This document shows, one piece after another, positions 24,927 to 34,707 of a DNA stretch of 64,000 nucleotides; the first letter of the stretch is position 1, and each line of letters begins with the position of its first letter. A model generated the notes under the pieces. The model was not told where the DNA came from. It saw only the letters and a list, made by a program, of their open reading frames with translations, and ran no database searches. Made by a program: the position numbers and the translations under genes. The stretch is from CAYLPJ01 sp964385465 (lineage in GTDB: Bacteria; Planctomycetota; Phycisphaerae; SM23-33): contig CAYLPJ010000007.1 of assembly GCA_964385465.1 (NCBI GenBank), forward strand, positions 72,817 through 136,816. The letters are read 5' to 3'.

Positions 24927-27900
24927 TCAGGCCGCGGGGGCCGCTTCGGCGGCCTTGGTCAGCACGGCCTGCTTGAAGCCAAGCAGCAACGGGCTGGCGA
25001 TGGCAACCGAGGAGTACGTGCCGAAGATGATGCCCACCAGCAGGGCGTAGTTGAACGCCTTGATGCCCTGCCCGCCCCAGACGTACATGATGAACACGAC
25101 GATGAAGGTCGTGCCCGACGTAAGCAGCGTGCGGGCCAGCGTCTGATTGATCGACTTGTTGATCACCGGCACGGAGACCGTCGTCAGCTTCCCGCGGTTC
25201 TCACGGATGCGGTCGAAGACCACGATCGTGTCGTTGACCGAGTAGCCGATCACCGTCAGGATCGCCGCGACCATCGCCAGGTCGACCTTGAACGCCTCCA
25301 GGCCCAGCGCCGCGCCGACGAACGTGTCGTACAGCCAGCCGGTCATCGCCACCAGGCCCAGCACGATCACCACGTCGTGCACCAGGCAGATTACCGCGGC
25401 CAGGCCCCACTGGATCGAGCCGAACCGCAGCCACAGGTACAGCACGATCGCTGCCCAGCTCAGCATGATCGCCACGAGCGCCCGCTGGGCCGCCAGGCCG
25501 GAAATCGCCTTGTCGAAATTCTGGGCGATCATGGCCTCTTCGCGCTCCAGGGCGTCGGCGACCAGAGCCGCCTCCCGAGCGGCCGCCTCCGACCACCGTG
25601 CCCGCGCGACCATCTCCAGGTCCACCAGCACGGCGAAGGAGGAAAACCCGCCGCCCTCGGCCGGGGCGCCGAGTCCGACAGCCCGCGACCTTCGCATGGG
25701 CACGGCGTCGGGCCCCTGGCCCTCCTGGGCTCGCACCTCGCGGATGCGCTGGCCCAGCTCGTTCTCGGTAATGGGCGGCTGAACGTCCTCGACCACCACG
25801 GCCACGCCGCCCTCGTACTCGTCGAGCAGGGCGCGATAGGGCGAGTCGGGCATGGGCCGGATGCGCCCGGCCCCCCGAGCGTCGAGGGCCAAACCCAGGG
25901 GCGGTACCTCCTTGTTGGCCGCCGGTTTGAACGAGAGTTTCGTCCGTCGCGACAGCGCCCCGCCGAACGCGTTCCGGGCGACCTCCTGGATCAGCTCCAG
26001 GGTCGTCTCCGTGGTGGAGAGCTGGTACTGCGTCGGGGGCAGGTTCTCCAACTCATCGCCGCCCAGCGCGCCGTCGTTGTCGGCGTCGACCTTCGTCATC
26101 CACGCCTCGCTGAGGCCGGCCTCCTTGCCCTCGGCGAGGGTCACCGTCCCGTCCTCATCGGCGTCGTAGTTGTCCAGGAACCGGCCGGCCTTGTCGCTGT
26201 CCAGCAGCGTCTCGACGCGCGGCTGGCGGAGGCTTTCGTGCCCGGCCTCGCCGGCGCGATCGGTGAACATCCGCCGAACGACCTCATCGTTGGGCAGGGC
26301 CTTTTCCTCGCCGAGCAAGGCATCGTCGCGGAACTGCAGCACCGCCTGCGTGCCGGAAGAGAACTCGATGCCCAGGATGTTGCTGCCCTGCTGCCACAGC
26401 GAGGCGATCCCCAACACCAACAACAAGGCGGAGACGCACCAGAAGAGCTTCCGCTTGGCCATCCAGTTGATGGTCGGCGTACCGATGATGCTCAGCATCT
26501 TCACCGGCGTCTTGAGGATGTTCCGCTCCAACAGCAGCAGGAAGACCCAGCGGGTGACGATCAGGGCGGTAAAGAGGCTGAACAGCACGCCCAGACCGAG
26601 TGTGACCGCGAACCCGCGGACCTCGATCGTGCCCACCCAGCCGAGGATCAGGCAGGTCAGCAGCGTGGTGATGTTCGCGTCGAAAATCGCACTGAACGCC
26701 CGCTCGTAGGCGTTCTTGACCGCCATGCGGACCGACTGGCCCTTGGCCTGCTCTTCCCGCAGCCGCTCGAAGATCAGCACGTTGGCGTCCACCGCGATGC
26801 CGATCGTCAGGATCACCCCCGCGATGCCCGGAAGGGTGAACACGGCGCTGAGCAAGCTCATCGTGCCCAGCACGAAGATGATGTTCAGCAGCAGCGCCAC
26901 GTCCGCGATCGCCCCGGCCAGCAGGTAGTAGACCAGCATGAACGCCGCCACGCAGATCAGGCCGATGTACGCCGCGCGGATGCCCTTGCGGCGGTTCTCG
27001 GCCCCGAGGCTGGGCCCGAACGCCTTGACCGCCACCGGGTTGGGGTTCAGGCGCGCCGGCAGCGAGCCGGCCTCCAGCAGGCGGATCGTCTCGTCGATCT
27101 CCTCGGCCGTGAACGTCCCCGTGATCTGCCCGCGGTCGGAGATCGCCGACTGGATCTCCGGGGCGCTGAAGACCTCGTCGTCCAGCAGGATGGCCATCGC
27201 CTTGCCCTTGTGGCTGGACGTGAGGTTGTAGAACTTCTGGGCTCCCGCCTCGTCGAACTGGAAGCCGATGGCGGGGCGGCCGACGCTGTCGTGGTCCCGG
27301 TAGGCGTCGGTGAGGGTCCACCCCCCGACGCGCCGCTCGCGGACCATGCGGTAACCCGGTTGGTTGCTCAGCAGGGCGTACCAGCGCCCGGCGTACTGCT
27401 CGAGGACCAGCCCTGAGAGCTTCTCCCGGTCGGCCGAGCGGATGGGGAACCAGGCGAACTCCAGCCCGCGGCGCAGGACCTGCTCGGGCCCTTCTTTCTC
27501 CAGCAGGTCGACGTAGTACTGCTTCTTCTCGCGGGGGATCTGCACGCCGCGGTAGCCGGCGACGATGCGGAACTCCAGCACGCCGGCCCGGGCGATCCGC
27601 CGGCGGAGGTCCTCGGCGTCGCTGAGGCGGTGGCGGACCTCCGCCCACTCCTTGTACGCCGCGACGACGGGCTCGATGTCCTCCACCCGGTCCGGATGGT
27701 CGGCCTTGATCTGCGCCAGGTCCTTGGCCAATTGCTCACGAAGCTGCTCGCGCTCCTCCTTCTGGAGGGCTTCGGCCTCGGCGGGCGTGCGGTAGTTGCT
27801 GAGGATCGACTCGAGCCGGCTGAACAGGACATTGGTCTCCTGCAGCGCCAGCTCGGCGGCGCGGGTCTCGGCACGGGCGTTGTCGTAGGCGTCGCGTGCG

Positions 27901-28577
27901 GCCCGGAGCTTCTCGGCGTCGCCGGTCTCGCGGGCGGCGCCCAGGGCCTTCTCGGCCTGCTGCTGGGCGTCAAACGCCTCGCCGAGGGCCTTGAGCCGCT
28001 CTGCCTGGAGGTCGGTGACGTCGTCGAGGATGTCCTTCCGCTGCTCGGGCGAGCCGTAGAGGTACCGGCGCTGCTCGGCGCGGGTAACGTTGCCCTCGAC
28101 CAACTCGTCGCGGGCCTTTTCGTAGGCGCGGCGCCGCTCGCGAGTCTCTTCCTTGCCGGCCGGCATGCGGACCTCGAAGCGGTTCTGCCCGACCGGGCGC
28201 CATTCGAGGTTGGCCAGGCCCTGCGGGTCGATCCGCTCCTTGAGGATGTTGATCATGCGGTCGCTGAGGTTGCCCTCGCCCATGCCGGCGGACTTCCGCT
28301 CGATGTCCTCCTCGATCTTGGCGATCATCCGCTTGAGCCGCTCGACCTCATCGGAATTCCCGGCGGCCCGGGCGGCCTGAAGCTCCTTCTCGAGGGCAGC
28401 TTTCTGGGCCTTGTCGTTCTCGATCTCCTTCTCCGGGGTGCGGATCTCGAAGATGAGGCTGTAGCCGCCCTGGAGGTCGATCCCCTGGCGGCAACCCTCG
28501 GTGTAAAGCGACCACAGGCACACCGCCGCGAGAACGGCGACGAAGGCGAACTTCATCGGAAGATTCTTGGCGTTCAT
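24927..28577 (-). CDS. secDF: SecDF fusion protein-export membrane protein with EF-hand insertion
   Basis: The protein has 1216 residues, a single-chain SecD-SecF. SecD features are DLQGGYSL (34-41), a charged coiled-coil insertion (about 140-300), the P1 region and six helices with GIAVDANVLIFERLREE. SecF features are FSSGTQAVLQF and GYSVNDTIVVFDRIREN. SecDF uses the proton-motive force to pull exported proteins through SecYEG. Two canonical EF-hand loops lie in the SecF periplasmic part: DADEDGTVTLAE (805-816) and DADNDGALGGDE (831-842), spaced like a paired EF-hand. Such loops are not part of ordinary SecDF. No yajC is next to it. The 305-bp gap upstream has no recognised gene. Confidence 0.95.
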   Translation of the reverse strand: MNAKNLPMKFAFVAVLAAVCLWSLYTEGCRQGIDLQGGYSLIFEIRTPEKEIENDKAQKAALEKELQAARAAGNSDEVERLKRMIAKIEEDIERKSAGMGEGNLSDRMINILKERIDPQGLANLEWRPVGQNRFEVRMPAGKEETRERRRAYEKARDELVEGNVTRAEQRRYLYGSPEQRKDILDDVTDLQAERLKALGEAFDAQQQAEKALGAARETGDAEKLRAARDAYDNARAETRAAELALQETNVLFSRLESILSNYRTPAEAEALQKEEREQLREQLAKDLAQIKADHPDRVEDIEPVVAAYKEWAEVRHRLSDAEDLRRRIARAGVLEFRIVAGYRGVQIPREKKQYYVDLLEKEGPEQVLRRGLEFAWFPIRSADREKLSGLVLEQYAGRWYALLSNQPGYRMVRERRVGGWTLTDAYRDHDSVGRPAIGFQFDEAGAQKFYNLTSSHKGKAMAILLDDEVFSAPEIQSAISDRGQITGTFTAEEIDETIRLLEAGSLPARLNPNPVAVKAFGPSLGAENRRKGIRAAYIGLICVAAFMLVYYLLAGAIADVALLLNIIFVLGTMSLLSAVFTLPGIAGVILTIGIAVDANVLIFERLREEQAKGQSVRMAVKNAYERAFSAIFDANITTLLTCLILGWVGTIEVRGFAVTLGLGVLFSLFTALIVTRWVFLLLLERNILKTPVKMLSIIGTPTINWMAKRKLFWCVSALLLVLGIASLWQQGSNILGIEFSSGTQAVLQFRDDALLGEEKALPNDEVVRRMFTDRAGEAGHESLRQPRVETLLDSDKAGRFLDNYDADEDGTVTLAEGKEAGLSEAWMTKVDADNDGALGGDELENLPPTQYQLSTTETTLELIQEVARNAFGGALSRRTKLSFKPAANKEVPPLGLALDARGAGRIRPMPDSPYRALLDEYEGGVAVVVEDVQPPITENELGQRIREVRAQEGQGPDAVPMRRSRAVGLGAPAEGGGFSSFAVLVDLEMVARARWSEAAAREAALVADALEREEAMIAQNFDKAISGLAAQRALVAIMLSWAAIVLYLWLRFGSIQWGLAAVICLVHDVVIVLGLVAMTGWLYDTFVGAALGLEAFKVDLAMVAAILTVIGYSVNDTIVVFDRIRENRGKLTTVSVPVINKSINQTLARTLLTSGTTFIVVFIMYVWGGQGIKAFNYALLVGIIFGTYSSVAIASPLLLGFKQAVLTKAAEAAPAA

Positions 28578-28882
28578 GTTGTTCCCAGATATCGACTTAC
28601 TTCAATCGCGCCCGAGGGGTCGCTGGCCAGGCAAGGACCGCCCCCCGCCAAGGTCGGCGCAGGGACTCACGGTCCTCGGAGAATCAGGCATTGTCCGCCC
28701 GCCCCCCGATCCGGTCAAGGGGAAAACGCACGCCACAGCGACTGCCCGCGACCGCGCGGGGCCATGGGCCTGCCAACCGACCCGGCCGGCAACCACGACC
28801 ACTACCGCCACGGCCGGGCGGAGTAACGGGAGCCCTCTTCGGCGTCGCCCTCAACGGCGGGGTCCGGCGGCCCCGAACGTCT
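28578..28882. other. 305-bp intergenic region upstream of secDF
   Basis: No gene is supported here. The only frames are short, Arg/Gly-rich and without ribosome sites. A yajC gene, often found before secD, is absent. I saw no clear promoter hexamers or hairpin. Confidence 0.5.
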
Positions 28883-30307
28883 TCAGCGGCAGGGCCTCTG
28901 GAGGGGGGGTGTGGCGGTCCGCCGCGCCGGGGTGAGGGCCGGGTCGTCCAGGTCCAGCCGGTAGAGGACCTGGTTGTAGTCGTAGCGCGGCGTGGGGGTG
29001 GGGTCGTCGGCGAATTGTGCGGTGTAGGTGCCCTCGAACAGCAGGACGGGCGAGTCGGCGTCGGTCAGTTCCGGGTGCAGACGCGGGTTGTAGAAGGTGT
29101 AGTTCTCGTGGCTGAGCACCTTGACGGCCGGGCCCCACGGGCCGATCGGGGCGTCGGCCTCGGCATACCAGAGCTCGCCGAAGGCCGAGGGCTTGCCGAA
29201 CTTCTCCATGAAGACGGTGACCCATCGCTTGCGAAAGCCGCTGAAGGCGATCGAGCCGGTGTGCGGCGTGACGGCCCGGTCGGTGCCGGCAGCGGGAATG
29301 GTCTCTTGCGGCGTCAGGTGCTCCCAGGCGTCGGGATCGCGCCAGGCCTCGAACGTCGCCCGGCAGCGGAGCGTCGGCAGCGGGTTGCCGAACAGCACCC
29401 ACTTCCGCCCGTGGGCGTCGGTCCACCGCGTCGCGTGGCCATGCGGGGCCGCCGGGGGCCGGTCGGACCGATCCGACCGCGTCCACAGCACGGTCAGCCG
29501 CTCGAACCGCTCGGCGTCGTCGCCCCAGACGCACAGGCCCTTCTCGCGTTCGGTCAGGGGCGGGGTGATCTTGACGTACGTAGCCAGGAGTCGCGGCCTG
29601 CCCTCGGCGGCCGGCAGGCTGACCACACCACTGAGCCACGTCGGCCCCTCGCCCGGCATCTTGGCGACGGCCCGCGCTCGGCCGTCGTCGCCGGTGAAGA
29701 TGTCGTACGCGATCCGCACCGGCGGGCGGGACCTGGCCAGCGGGGCCGGGGGCGTCCATGCCGCCGTCGAGTGGAATACGCCCAGGGGATAGCGGGCCAG
29801 CGTCGTGTCGCCCCACAGCCAGAACAGCCGCCCGCGATGGTTGGCCAACTGCACGCTGTCGCAGCCGAGGACACCGCCCGGCGCGGCCGGGCCGGGCACG
29901 TCGTGGCCGAGCTTCCGGCTTTCGGCAAACAGCCCCCCGCCGGTGAGCCTTCCGAGGCGCCGGGCGATGGATGCACGCCTGACGCGGACCTCGAGCTTGC
30001 CCCCGGGCCGGGGCGTCAGCCGCACGCCGCGCTGGCCGAACCCATCCTTTCGCACCCCGTAGCCGTGCCCGCGAACGTGGAAGAACGTCTCGGTGCCCAT
30101 CAGCTCCGGCAGGTCGAAGGCGATGCGTCCGGCGTTGTCGGTGACGAAGCGGCAGCGGTGAGTGGTGCGAAGCTCGACGAGGGGCACGGGCCAGGCGCCG
30201 TCGCGGTCGACGACGCGAATCTCGCACGGGCGGACGGGTTCGCCGGCGGCCGCGAGTGCCCCGACGCCCGCCAGCACCCCCGCCGCGATGCGCGCGAGTG
30301 CGTTCAT
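28883..30307 (-). CDS. Exported protein with predicted beta-propeller, function unknown
   Basis: The protein has 474 residues. A signal peptide (about 1-21, ending LAAAG) is followed by an Ig-like or carboxypeptidase-regulatory-like domain (about 28-110), in which DNAGRIAFDLPEL is typical. A larger domain then carries LFWLWGDTTLARYP, WVLFGNPLPTLRC and PVLLFEGTYTAQFADDP, resembling secreted DUF4185 or five-bladed-propeller glycosidase-like proteins common in planctomycetes. No catalytic residues can be named. It lies 31 bp upstream of the purH stop and runs in the same direction; a shared function is not evident. Confidence 0.6.
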   Translation of the reverse strand: MNALARIAAGVLAGVGALAAAGEPVRPCEIRVVDRDGAWPVPLVELRTTHRCRFVTDNAGRIAFDLPELMGTETFFHVRGHGYGVRKDGFGQRGVRLTPRPGGKLEVRVRRASIARRLGRLTGGGLFAESRKLGHDVPGPAAPGGVLGCDSVQLANHRGRLFWLWGDTTLARYPLGVFHSTAAWTPPAPLARSRPPVRIAYDIFTGDDGRARAVAKMPGEGPTWLSGVVSLPAAEGRPRLLATYVKITPPLTEREKGLCVWGDDAERFERLTVLWTRSDRSDRPPAAPHGHATRWTDAHGRKWVLFGNPLPTLRCRATFEAWRDPDAWEHLTPQETIPAAGTDRAVTPHTGSIAFSGFRKRWVTVFMEKFGKPSAFGELWYAEADAPIGPWGPAVKVLSHENYTFYNPRLHPELTDADSPVLLFEGTYTAQFADDPTPTPRYDYNQVLYRLDLDDPALTPARRTATPPLQRPCR

Positions 30308-30338
30308 GGCGTCGCTCCCGTGCGGGCCGGCCGGGTCG

Positions 30339-31964
30339 TCAGTGGTTGAAGTGGCGCGTGCCCGTGAAGACCATCGCCATGCCCAGTTCGTCGGCGCGGG
30401 CGATGACGTCGTCGTCCTTCTTGGCGCCTCCGGGCTGGATGACGGCGGTGACGCCGACCTCGGCGGCCTGGTCGAGGCTGTCGGGGAAGGGGAAGAAGGC
30501 GTCGGAGGCGATGGCGCATCCCTTGGTGTCCACCACGTCGCCCCCGCCGTAGCCGCGGGCGATCTCGGCGGCCAGTCTCGCGGAGGTCACGCGGGACATC
30601 TGCCCTGCGCCGGCGCCAAGCAGGGCCTTGTCCTTGGCCAGCACGATCGCGTTGGACTTGACGTGCTTGCAGATCAGCCAGCCGAAGCGCAGGTCCGCCA
30701 TCTCGCGGTCGTCGGGGCGACGCTTCGTGACCACGTTCCAGTCGCCCTCGTTGAGCCCGACGAGGTCTCGGTCCTGGACGATCAGCCCGCCGACGATGTA
30801 CTTGAAGTACCGTCGCGCGTTGCGGGCGCCCGTCAGCGGCGGCAGCTCGAGGATGCGGACGTTCGGGCCCCAGCCCTTGCGGGCGCGGATGATGTCGACG
30901 GCCCCGTCCTGGTAACCGGGAGCGGCGACGATCTCCGCGAAGAACCCTCCGGCGCCGGCGGCCTTGCCCCAGCGCTGGAACGTCTCGGTGATGGCAGTGG
31001 CGAGCTCTTCGGTGACGGGGCGGTTGACGGCGATGATCCCGCCCATGCAGGCGTTGACGTCGCCGAAGTACGCCTTGCGGTAGGCCTCGACGAGGTCGTC
31101 GTCGCTGGCGCAGCCGGCGGGGTTGGCGTGCTTGATGATCGCGACGGTGGGCTCGTCGAACTCCTTGACCAGCTCGACGGCGCCGTTGGCGTCGAAGTAG
31201 TTGTTGTAGGATATCTCCTTGCCCCCGAGCAGCTCGGCGTTGGCGACCGACGGCTCGGACTGATCGCCGTCGGCATAGAACGCCCCCGCCTGGTGGGGGT
31301 TCTCGCCGTAACGCAGCTCGCGGACCTTCGTGTACGACATGCCCAGACGCTCGGGGAACTTCACGCCCTGCTCGCCGGCGAGGTAGTCCGCGATGGCCGC
31401 GTCGTAGCTCATCGTCAGCGCGAACGCCTCCCGCGCCAACCGCTGCCGCAGCTCGAAGCCCACCGCGCCATCGCCTGCACGCATCGCCTCCAGCACGTCG
31501 CCGTACTGCTCGACGCTCGTGACCACGGTGACAAAACGGTGGTTCTTCGCGGCCGCCCGAACCAGCGTCGGCCCGCCGATATCGATCATCTCGACGGCGT
31601 CGGCAAGTGTGCAGCCTTCCTTGGCGACCGCCTGCTCGAAGGGATACAGCGAGACGCAGACGAGATCGACCGGCTCGAGGCCGTACTGGTCGATGTCCCT
31701 CTGGTGGCTCTCGTCGTCGCGGACGGCGAGGATGCTGCCGTGGACCTTGGGGTGGAGGGTCACGACGCGGTGGCCGAGCATCTCGGGAAAGCCGGTCCAC
31801 TCCTGGACGTAGCGAACCTTGATCCCGGCGGCTTCGATCGCGCGGGCGGTGCCGCCGGAGGAGATGATCTCGACGCCCATTCCATCGAGCTCGCGGGCGA
31901 AATCCTCGATGCCGGTCTTGTCGTACACGCTGATCAGCGCGCGACGGATGGCGGTCTTCTCCAT
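30339..31964 (-). CDS. purH: Bifunctional AICAR transformylase / IMP cyclohydrolase
   Basis: The protein has 541 residues from ATG 31964, chosen because GGAAAGG lies six bases upstream and the product starts MEKTAIRRALISVYDKTG. The IMP cyclohydrolase (MGS-like) domain covers about 1-200, with SGGTARAI and HPKVHGSIL. The AICAR formyltransferase domain follows, with LRYGENPHQ, the catalytic Lys-His pair in IIKHANPAGCA and VDTKGCAIASDAFFPF. It catalyses the last two steps of IMP synthesis in the cytoplasm. Length and motifs are complete. Confidence 0.96.
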   Translation of the reverse strand: MEKTAIRRALISVYDKTGIEDFARELDGMGVEIISSGGTARAIEAAGIKVRYVQEWTGFPEMLGHRVVTLHPKVHGSILAVRDDESHQRDIDQYGLEPVDLVCVSLYPFEQAVAKEGCTLADAVEMIDIGGPTLVRAAAKNHRFVTVVTSVEQYGDVLEAMRAGDGAVGFELRQRLAREAFALTMSYDAAIADYLAGEQGVKFPERLGMSYTKVRELRYGENPHQAGAFYADGDQSEPSVANAELLGGKEISYNNYFDANGAVELVKEFDEPTVAIIKHANPAGCASDDDLVEAYRKAYFGDVNACMGGIIAVNRPVTEELATAITETFQRWGKAAGAGGFFAEIVAAPGYQDGAVDIIRARKGWGPNVRILELPPLTGARNARRYFKYIVGGLIVQDRDLVGLNEGDWNVVTKRRPDDREMADLRFGWLICKHVKSNAIVLAKDKALLGAGAGQMSRVTSARLAAEIARGYGGGDVVDTKGCAIASDAFFPFPDSLDQAAEVGVTAVIQPGGAKKDDDVIARADELGMAMVFTGTRHFNH

Positions 31965-32026
31965 GACGTGCCTTTCCATCTGAATAGGTCTGGGGTGCCC
32001 GTCAGGCAAGGCGGGGCGATCCCGGG

Positions 32027-33289
32027 CTACTTCGAAGCCTCCCGCAGCATCTTCTCGGTCAGCCTGCCGGAACCGGCGGGTCGGATGCATTGCAGCCGGC
32101 CCTTGCTGCCGGCGACATAGATCGCCGGGGCGGCGGTGTTCTTGGCGACGATGTCCACGCCGGTCAGCGGCACGGAGGCCCGAACGGTGCCGAGGATTTC
32201 GTCGACGACCAGCAGGTTGTGGGCGTCGTCGACGATGTAGGCCAGGGGCACGTCGCCGTCGCGAATGGACGCGACGACCACGCGAGCCTCGGGCATATGC
32301 CAGCGCTGCTTCCCGTTGGCCGGGTCGATCGCGTAGAAGGTGTCGTCCTCGGCGTACTGGAAGACCGTGTTCTCGGAAACCTGCACGGGGTCCTTCAGCG
32401 CGCCCTTGCAGGTGAACCACCAGGTGGGCTCCCCGCCGGTGAGGCTGAAGCGGTACACACGGCGGTTGACGCAGGGGATGAACGCACCGCGGTCGTCGAC
32501 GTGGAAGCCCGTGGTGACCGGCCCGGCCAGGGCGGGCCACTCGGGGATGCCCTCGGGGGGCCAGACCTGCGAGAAGACCGGCCCGGCCTTGAGGACGTAG
32601 AACTCCCCGTCCTCCCCGGCGACGAACACGCGCGGCGAGCCGCCGGGGCTGTGTGTCTCGGGCGCGGCGCTGAGGATGTCCTGGGTCCGCAGGATCCAGG
32701 AGATGACGTTCGTGTTGAGGCGGAAGGCGTAGCAGCGCCCGCTGACGGCCCCGACGTAGAACCACTTGCTGTCGCAGGCCCCGCCGGTGTTGGCGGTCAG
32801 GGAGTCCGGCGGCCGCTGGAAGTCTATGTGTCTCAGCGTCCGCCCGGTGTCGCGGTCGAGCACCATCGCGTAGGCGGGGGTATTGACGATGACGACATCG
32901 TGGGTCGGCAGCGCCTCCGGCGCCGGCGGCGCGGTGATCTTGCGTACGTCCGGCGTGTTGGGGCTCATCGGCACGCCGTTGCCGTGGCAGGGCGGGAAGA
33001 TCTCCTGGCCGGGGCGGGCGACCTTGCGGGACCACAGCCGCACTCCCCGAGCGGCGTCGACGGCCAGCATGTACTCGGTATCCGTCAGGCAGTAGAGCAT
33101 CTCATCGAGCAGGTACAGCCGCTCGATCCGCTCGCCGTCCTGGAGCTCGAGATCGAGCTGCCAGTAGCTCTTCAACCCGGCCTTGTCCAGGACGTTGTCG
33201 TCGGTCATGCTGACCGGCTGCTGCTGTCCGCACCCGGCCGCCGTCGCGGCGATCACAACGGCCGCCGCCAGTTTCACCACACCGCGCAT
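32027..33289 (-). CDS. PQQ-like beta-propeller lipoprotein
   Basis: The protein has 420 residues from ATG 33289, preceded by AAGGAG. A lipoprotein signal ends in TAAGC (Cys20). The mature part has repeats of the PQQ/BamB type: YMLAVDAARGVRLWSRKV, AMVLDRDTGRTLRHIDF, FYAIDPANGKQRWHMP and NLLVVDEILGTVRASVP. No PQQ-dehydrogenase catalytic residues are visible, so a structural or binding role outside the cytoplasm is more likely. It is located 62 bp upstream of purH and 47 bp after a small gene of unknown function. Confidence 0.75.
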   Translation of the reverse strand: MRGVVKLAAAVVIAATAAGCGQQQPVSMTDDNVLDKAGLKSYWQLDLELQDGERIERLYLLDEMLYCLTDTEYMLAVDAARGVRLWSRKVARPGQEIFPPCHGNGVPMSPNTPDVRKITAPPAPEALPTHDVVIVNTPAYAMVLDRDTGRTLRHIDFQRPPDSLTANTGGACDSKWFYVGAVSGRCYAFRLNTNVISWILRTQDILSAAPETHSPGGSPRVFVAGEDGEFYVLKAGPVFSQVWPPEGIPEWPALAGPVTTGFHVDDRGAFIPCVNRRVYRFSLTGGEPTWWFTCKGALKDPVQVSENTVFQYAEDDTFYAIDPANGKQRWHMPEARVVVASIRDGDVPLAYIVDDAHNLLVVDEILGTVRASVPLTGVDIVAKNTAAPAIYVAGSKGRLQCIRPAGSGRLTEKMLREASK

Positions 33290-33336
33290 GCGCTGCTCCT
33301 TGCCAGTTCCCGCCTTGTCGCCGTGCCGCGACGGCG

Positions 33337-33657
33337 TCACGGCTCGAGGCGGACGTAGTCGCTGAGGTCCACGTCGTGCGACTGCTCGAATTCCCTGAGG
33401 CGTCGGATGCGTTCGAGGTCGTCGGTGATACGGCTGGCCAGTTTGAAGATGTACGGCCCGCCGCTCAGCCGGGCCTGGAGGTCGGCGACCATATCGTCCC
33501 AGCTGCCTTCGTACAGTTCATGCTTGAGGACGACCAGCATCCGTTCCTCCCTGGCCAGGGAGCGGACGAATCGCTCCACGTCCTCACGCACCTCGTCCGG
33601 CGCGCCCGTCACGTCCCGCACCTCGTGCCTGGAGGAGTCTCGACCGCGCAGACCCAT
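33337..33657 (-). CDS. Small protein of unknown function
   Basis: The protein has 106 residues and is strongly charged, with a probable helical start (EVREDVERFVRSLAREERM) then LVVLKHELYEGSWDDMVADLQ. There is no signal peptide, membrane segment or cysteine motif. The ATG at 33657 has only a weak upstream GGCGA. I keep it because codon use matches the neighbours and it fills a 462-bp space on the coding strand. I do not recognise the family. Confidence 0.55.
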   Translation of the reverse strand: MGLRGRDSSRHEVRDVTGAPDEVREDVERFVRSLAREERMLVVLKHELYEGSWDDMVADLQARLSGGPYIFKLASRITDDLERIRRLREFEQSHDVDLSDYVRLEP

Positions 33658-33752
33658 CCGTCGCCTGCGTCAGGGCTGGCTACTGTACGGAGAGCGCGAA
33701 CCGTTTGCAACTGTAAACGGAAGGGAGCATGGTGGCGGGCGCTTGGCGTCCC

Positions 33753-34523
33753 CTACCCCTTGGCCTCCCCCGAGAAGATCCGCACCAGCCCCACGGCGCC
33801 GCGGAGCGTCAGCGTAACCGCCAGCAGCAGGAGCAGCAGGCCCCAGACGTACGTCAGGATGGGGCGCACGAAGTGGAGAATGTCGTCGAACCGCGTGGTC
33901 ACGGCGCCGACGAGCACGAACGTGACCGCCACGATGGCCGCGGCGACCAGCGTCGCGCGGAGCTGGCGCCCCACCGGGGTCAGGCGGACGGACAGGCAGG
34001 CCGACAGGTAGACGAACAACACGACGCGCCAGTCGAGCCAGTTCAGGCGGGCGAGCGTCTCGCATGTCTCCCGCAGCAGCCGCACCTGGTTGTCCACGCG
34101 GATCCACAGCAGGTGCCAGACGTTCAGCCCCGCCGACTGCCGCGACGGGTCGGCCAGGTTGGCGGCGAAGTCGAACTCCGCCATCACCGGCTCGCCGAGC
34201 AGCCAGTCGGCCAGTCCGATGGCCCCGCCGCAGGCGAGGATCGCCAGCAGGGCCGCAACGACCGGGCCGAGTGTCTTCCACCGCGGCTGGGCCTCGGTGG
34301 TCGGCTCGGCATCGCCGCCGGCGTCGGCGACAAGCTTCGCCCGGCGGACCTCCCCGCCCGTGATGAGGCAGCCGAAGATGTACGCCATCTCCGAGACCAG
34401 CGTCGCCGGCAGCAGCACCCACGAGACCCACGCCGGGCGGAGAAGCTGCGTCCACAGCCGGTAGATCCCGATTCCGCAGAAACAGATCAGCAGCAGCCAG
34501 ATCACGAACTCGACATACACCAC
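33753..34523 (-). CDS. Integral membrane protein of unknown function
   Basis: The protein has 256 residues from GTG 34523, with GGAGG nine bases upstream. Five or six membrane helices are visible, for example at 3-23, 85-107, 148-166, 176-198 and 222-246. A hydrophilic stretch at 56-84 and one at 112-147 would be loops. No family motif is recognised. It is monocistronic by spacing, with gaps of 95 and 184 bp to its neighbours. Confidence 0.6.
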   Translation of the reverse strand: MVYVEFVIWLLLICFCGIGIYRLWTQLLRPAWVSWVLLPATLVSEMAYIFGCLITGGEVRRAKLVADAGGDAEPTTEAQPRWKTLGPVVAALLAILACGGAIGLADWLLGEPVMAEFDFAANLADPSRQSAGLNVWHLLWIRVDNQVRLLRETCETLARLNWLDWRVVLFVYLSACLSVRLTPVGRQLRATLVAAAIVAVTFVLVGAVTTRFDDILHFVRPILTYVWGLLLLLLAVTLTLRGAVGLVRIFSGEAKG

Positions 34524-34707
34524 GGCGTCAACCTCCGCGCAGAAACCCGGCGTTCAGCACCATGAAACCTGTATCGGCCAAGGGGGCGGAAACGCTCCAG
34601 TGCACGCCGTCGGGGCCGTGGCCAGTGGCCGTCAAACGAATGCGAGAGCATCTGACTGGGCGCCCGGCTGCCAGCCGGTGGATCGCGGAGAAAGCCCGCG
34701 CCGGGCC

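Noticed and set aside
24837..27416. An 859-codon + strand frame over secDF
   Set aside because: It is rich in Gln/Arg/His and has no family signature; secDF is unambiguous.
28602..28811. A 69-codon frame upstream of secDF as a yajC candidate
   Set aside because: It is Arg/Gly-rich, lacks the YajC membrane helix pattern and has no ribosome site.
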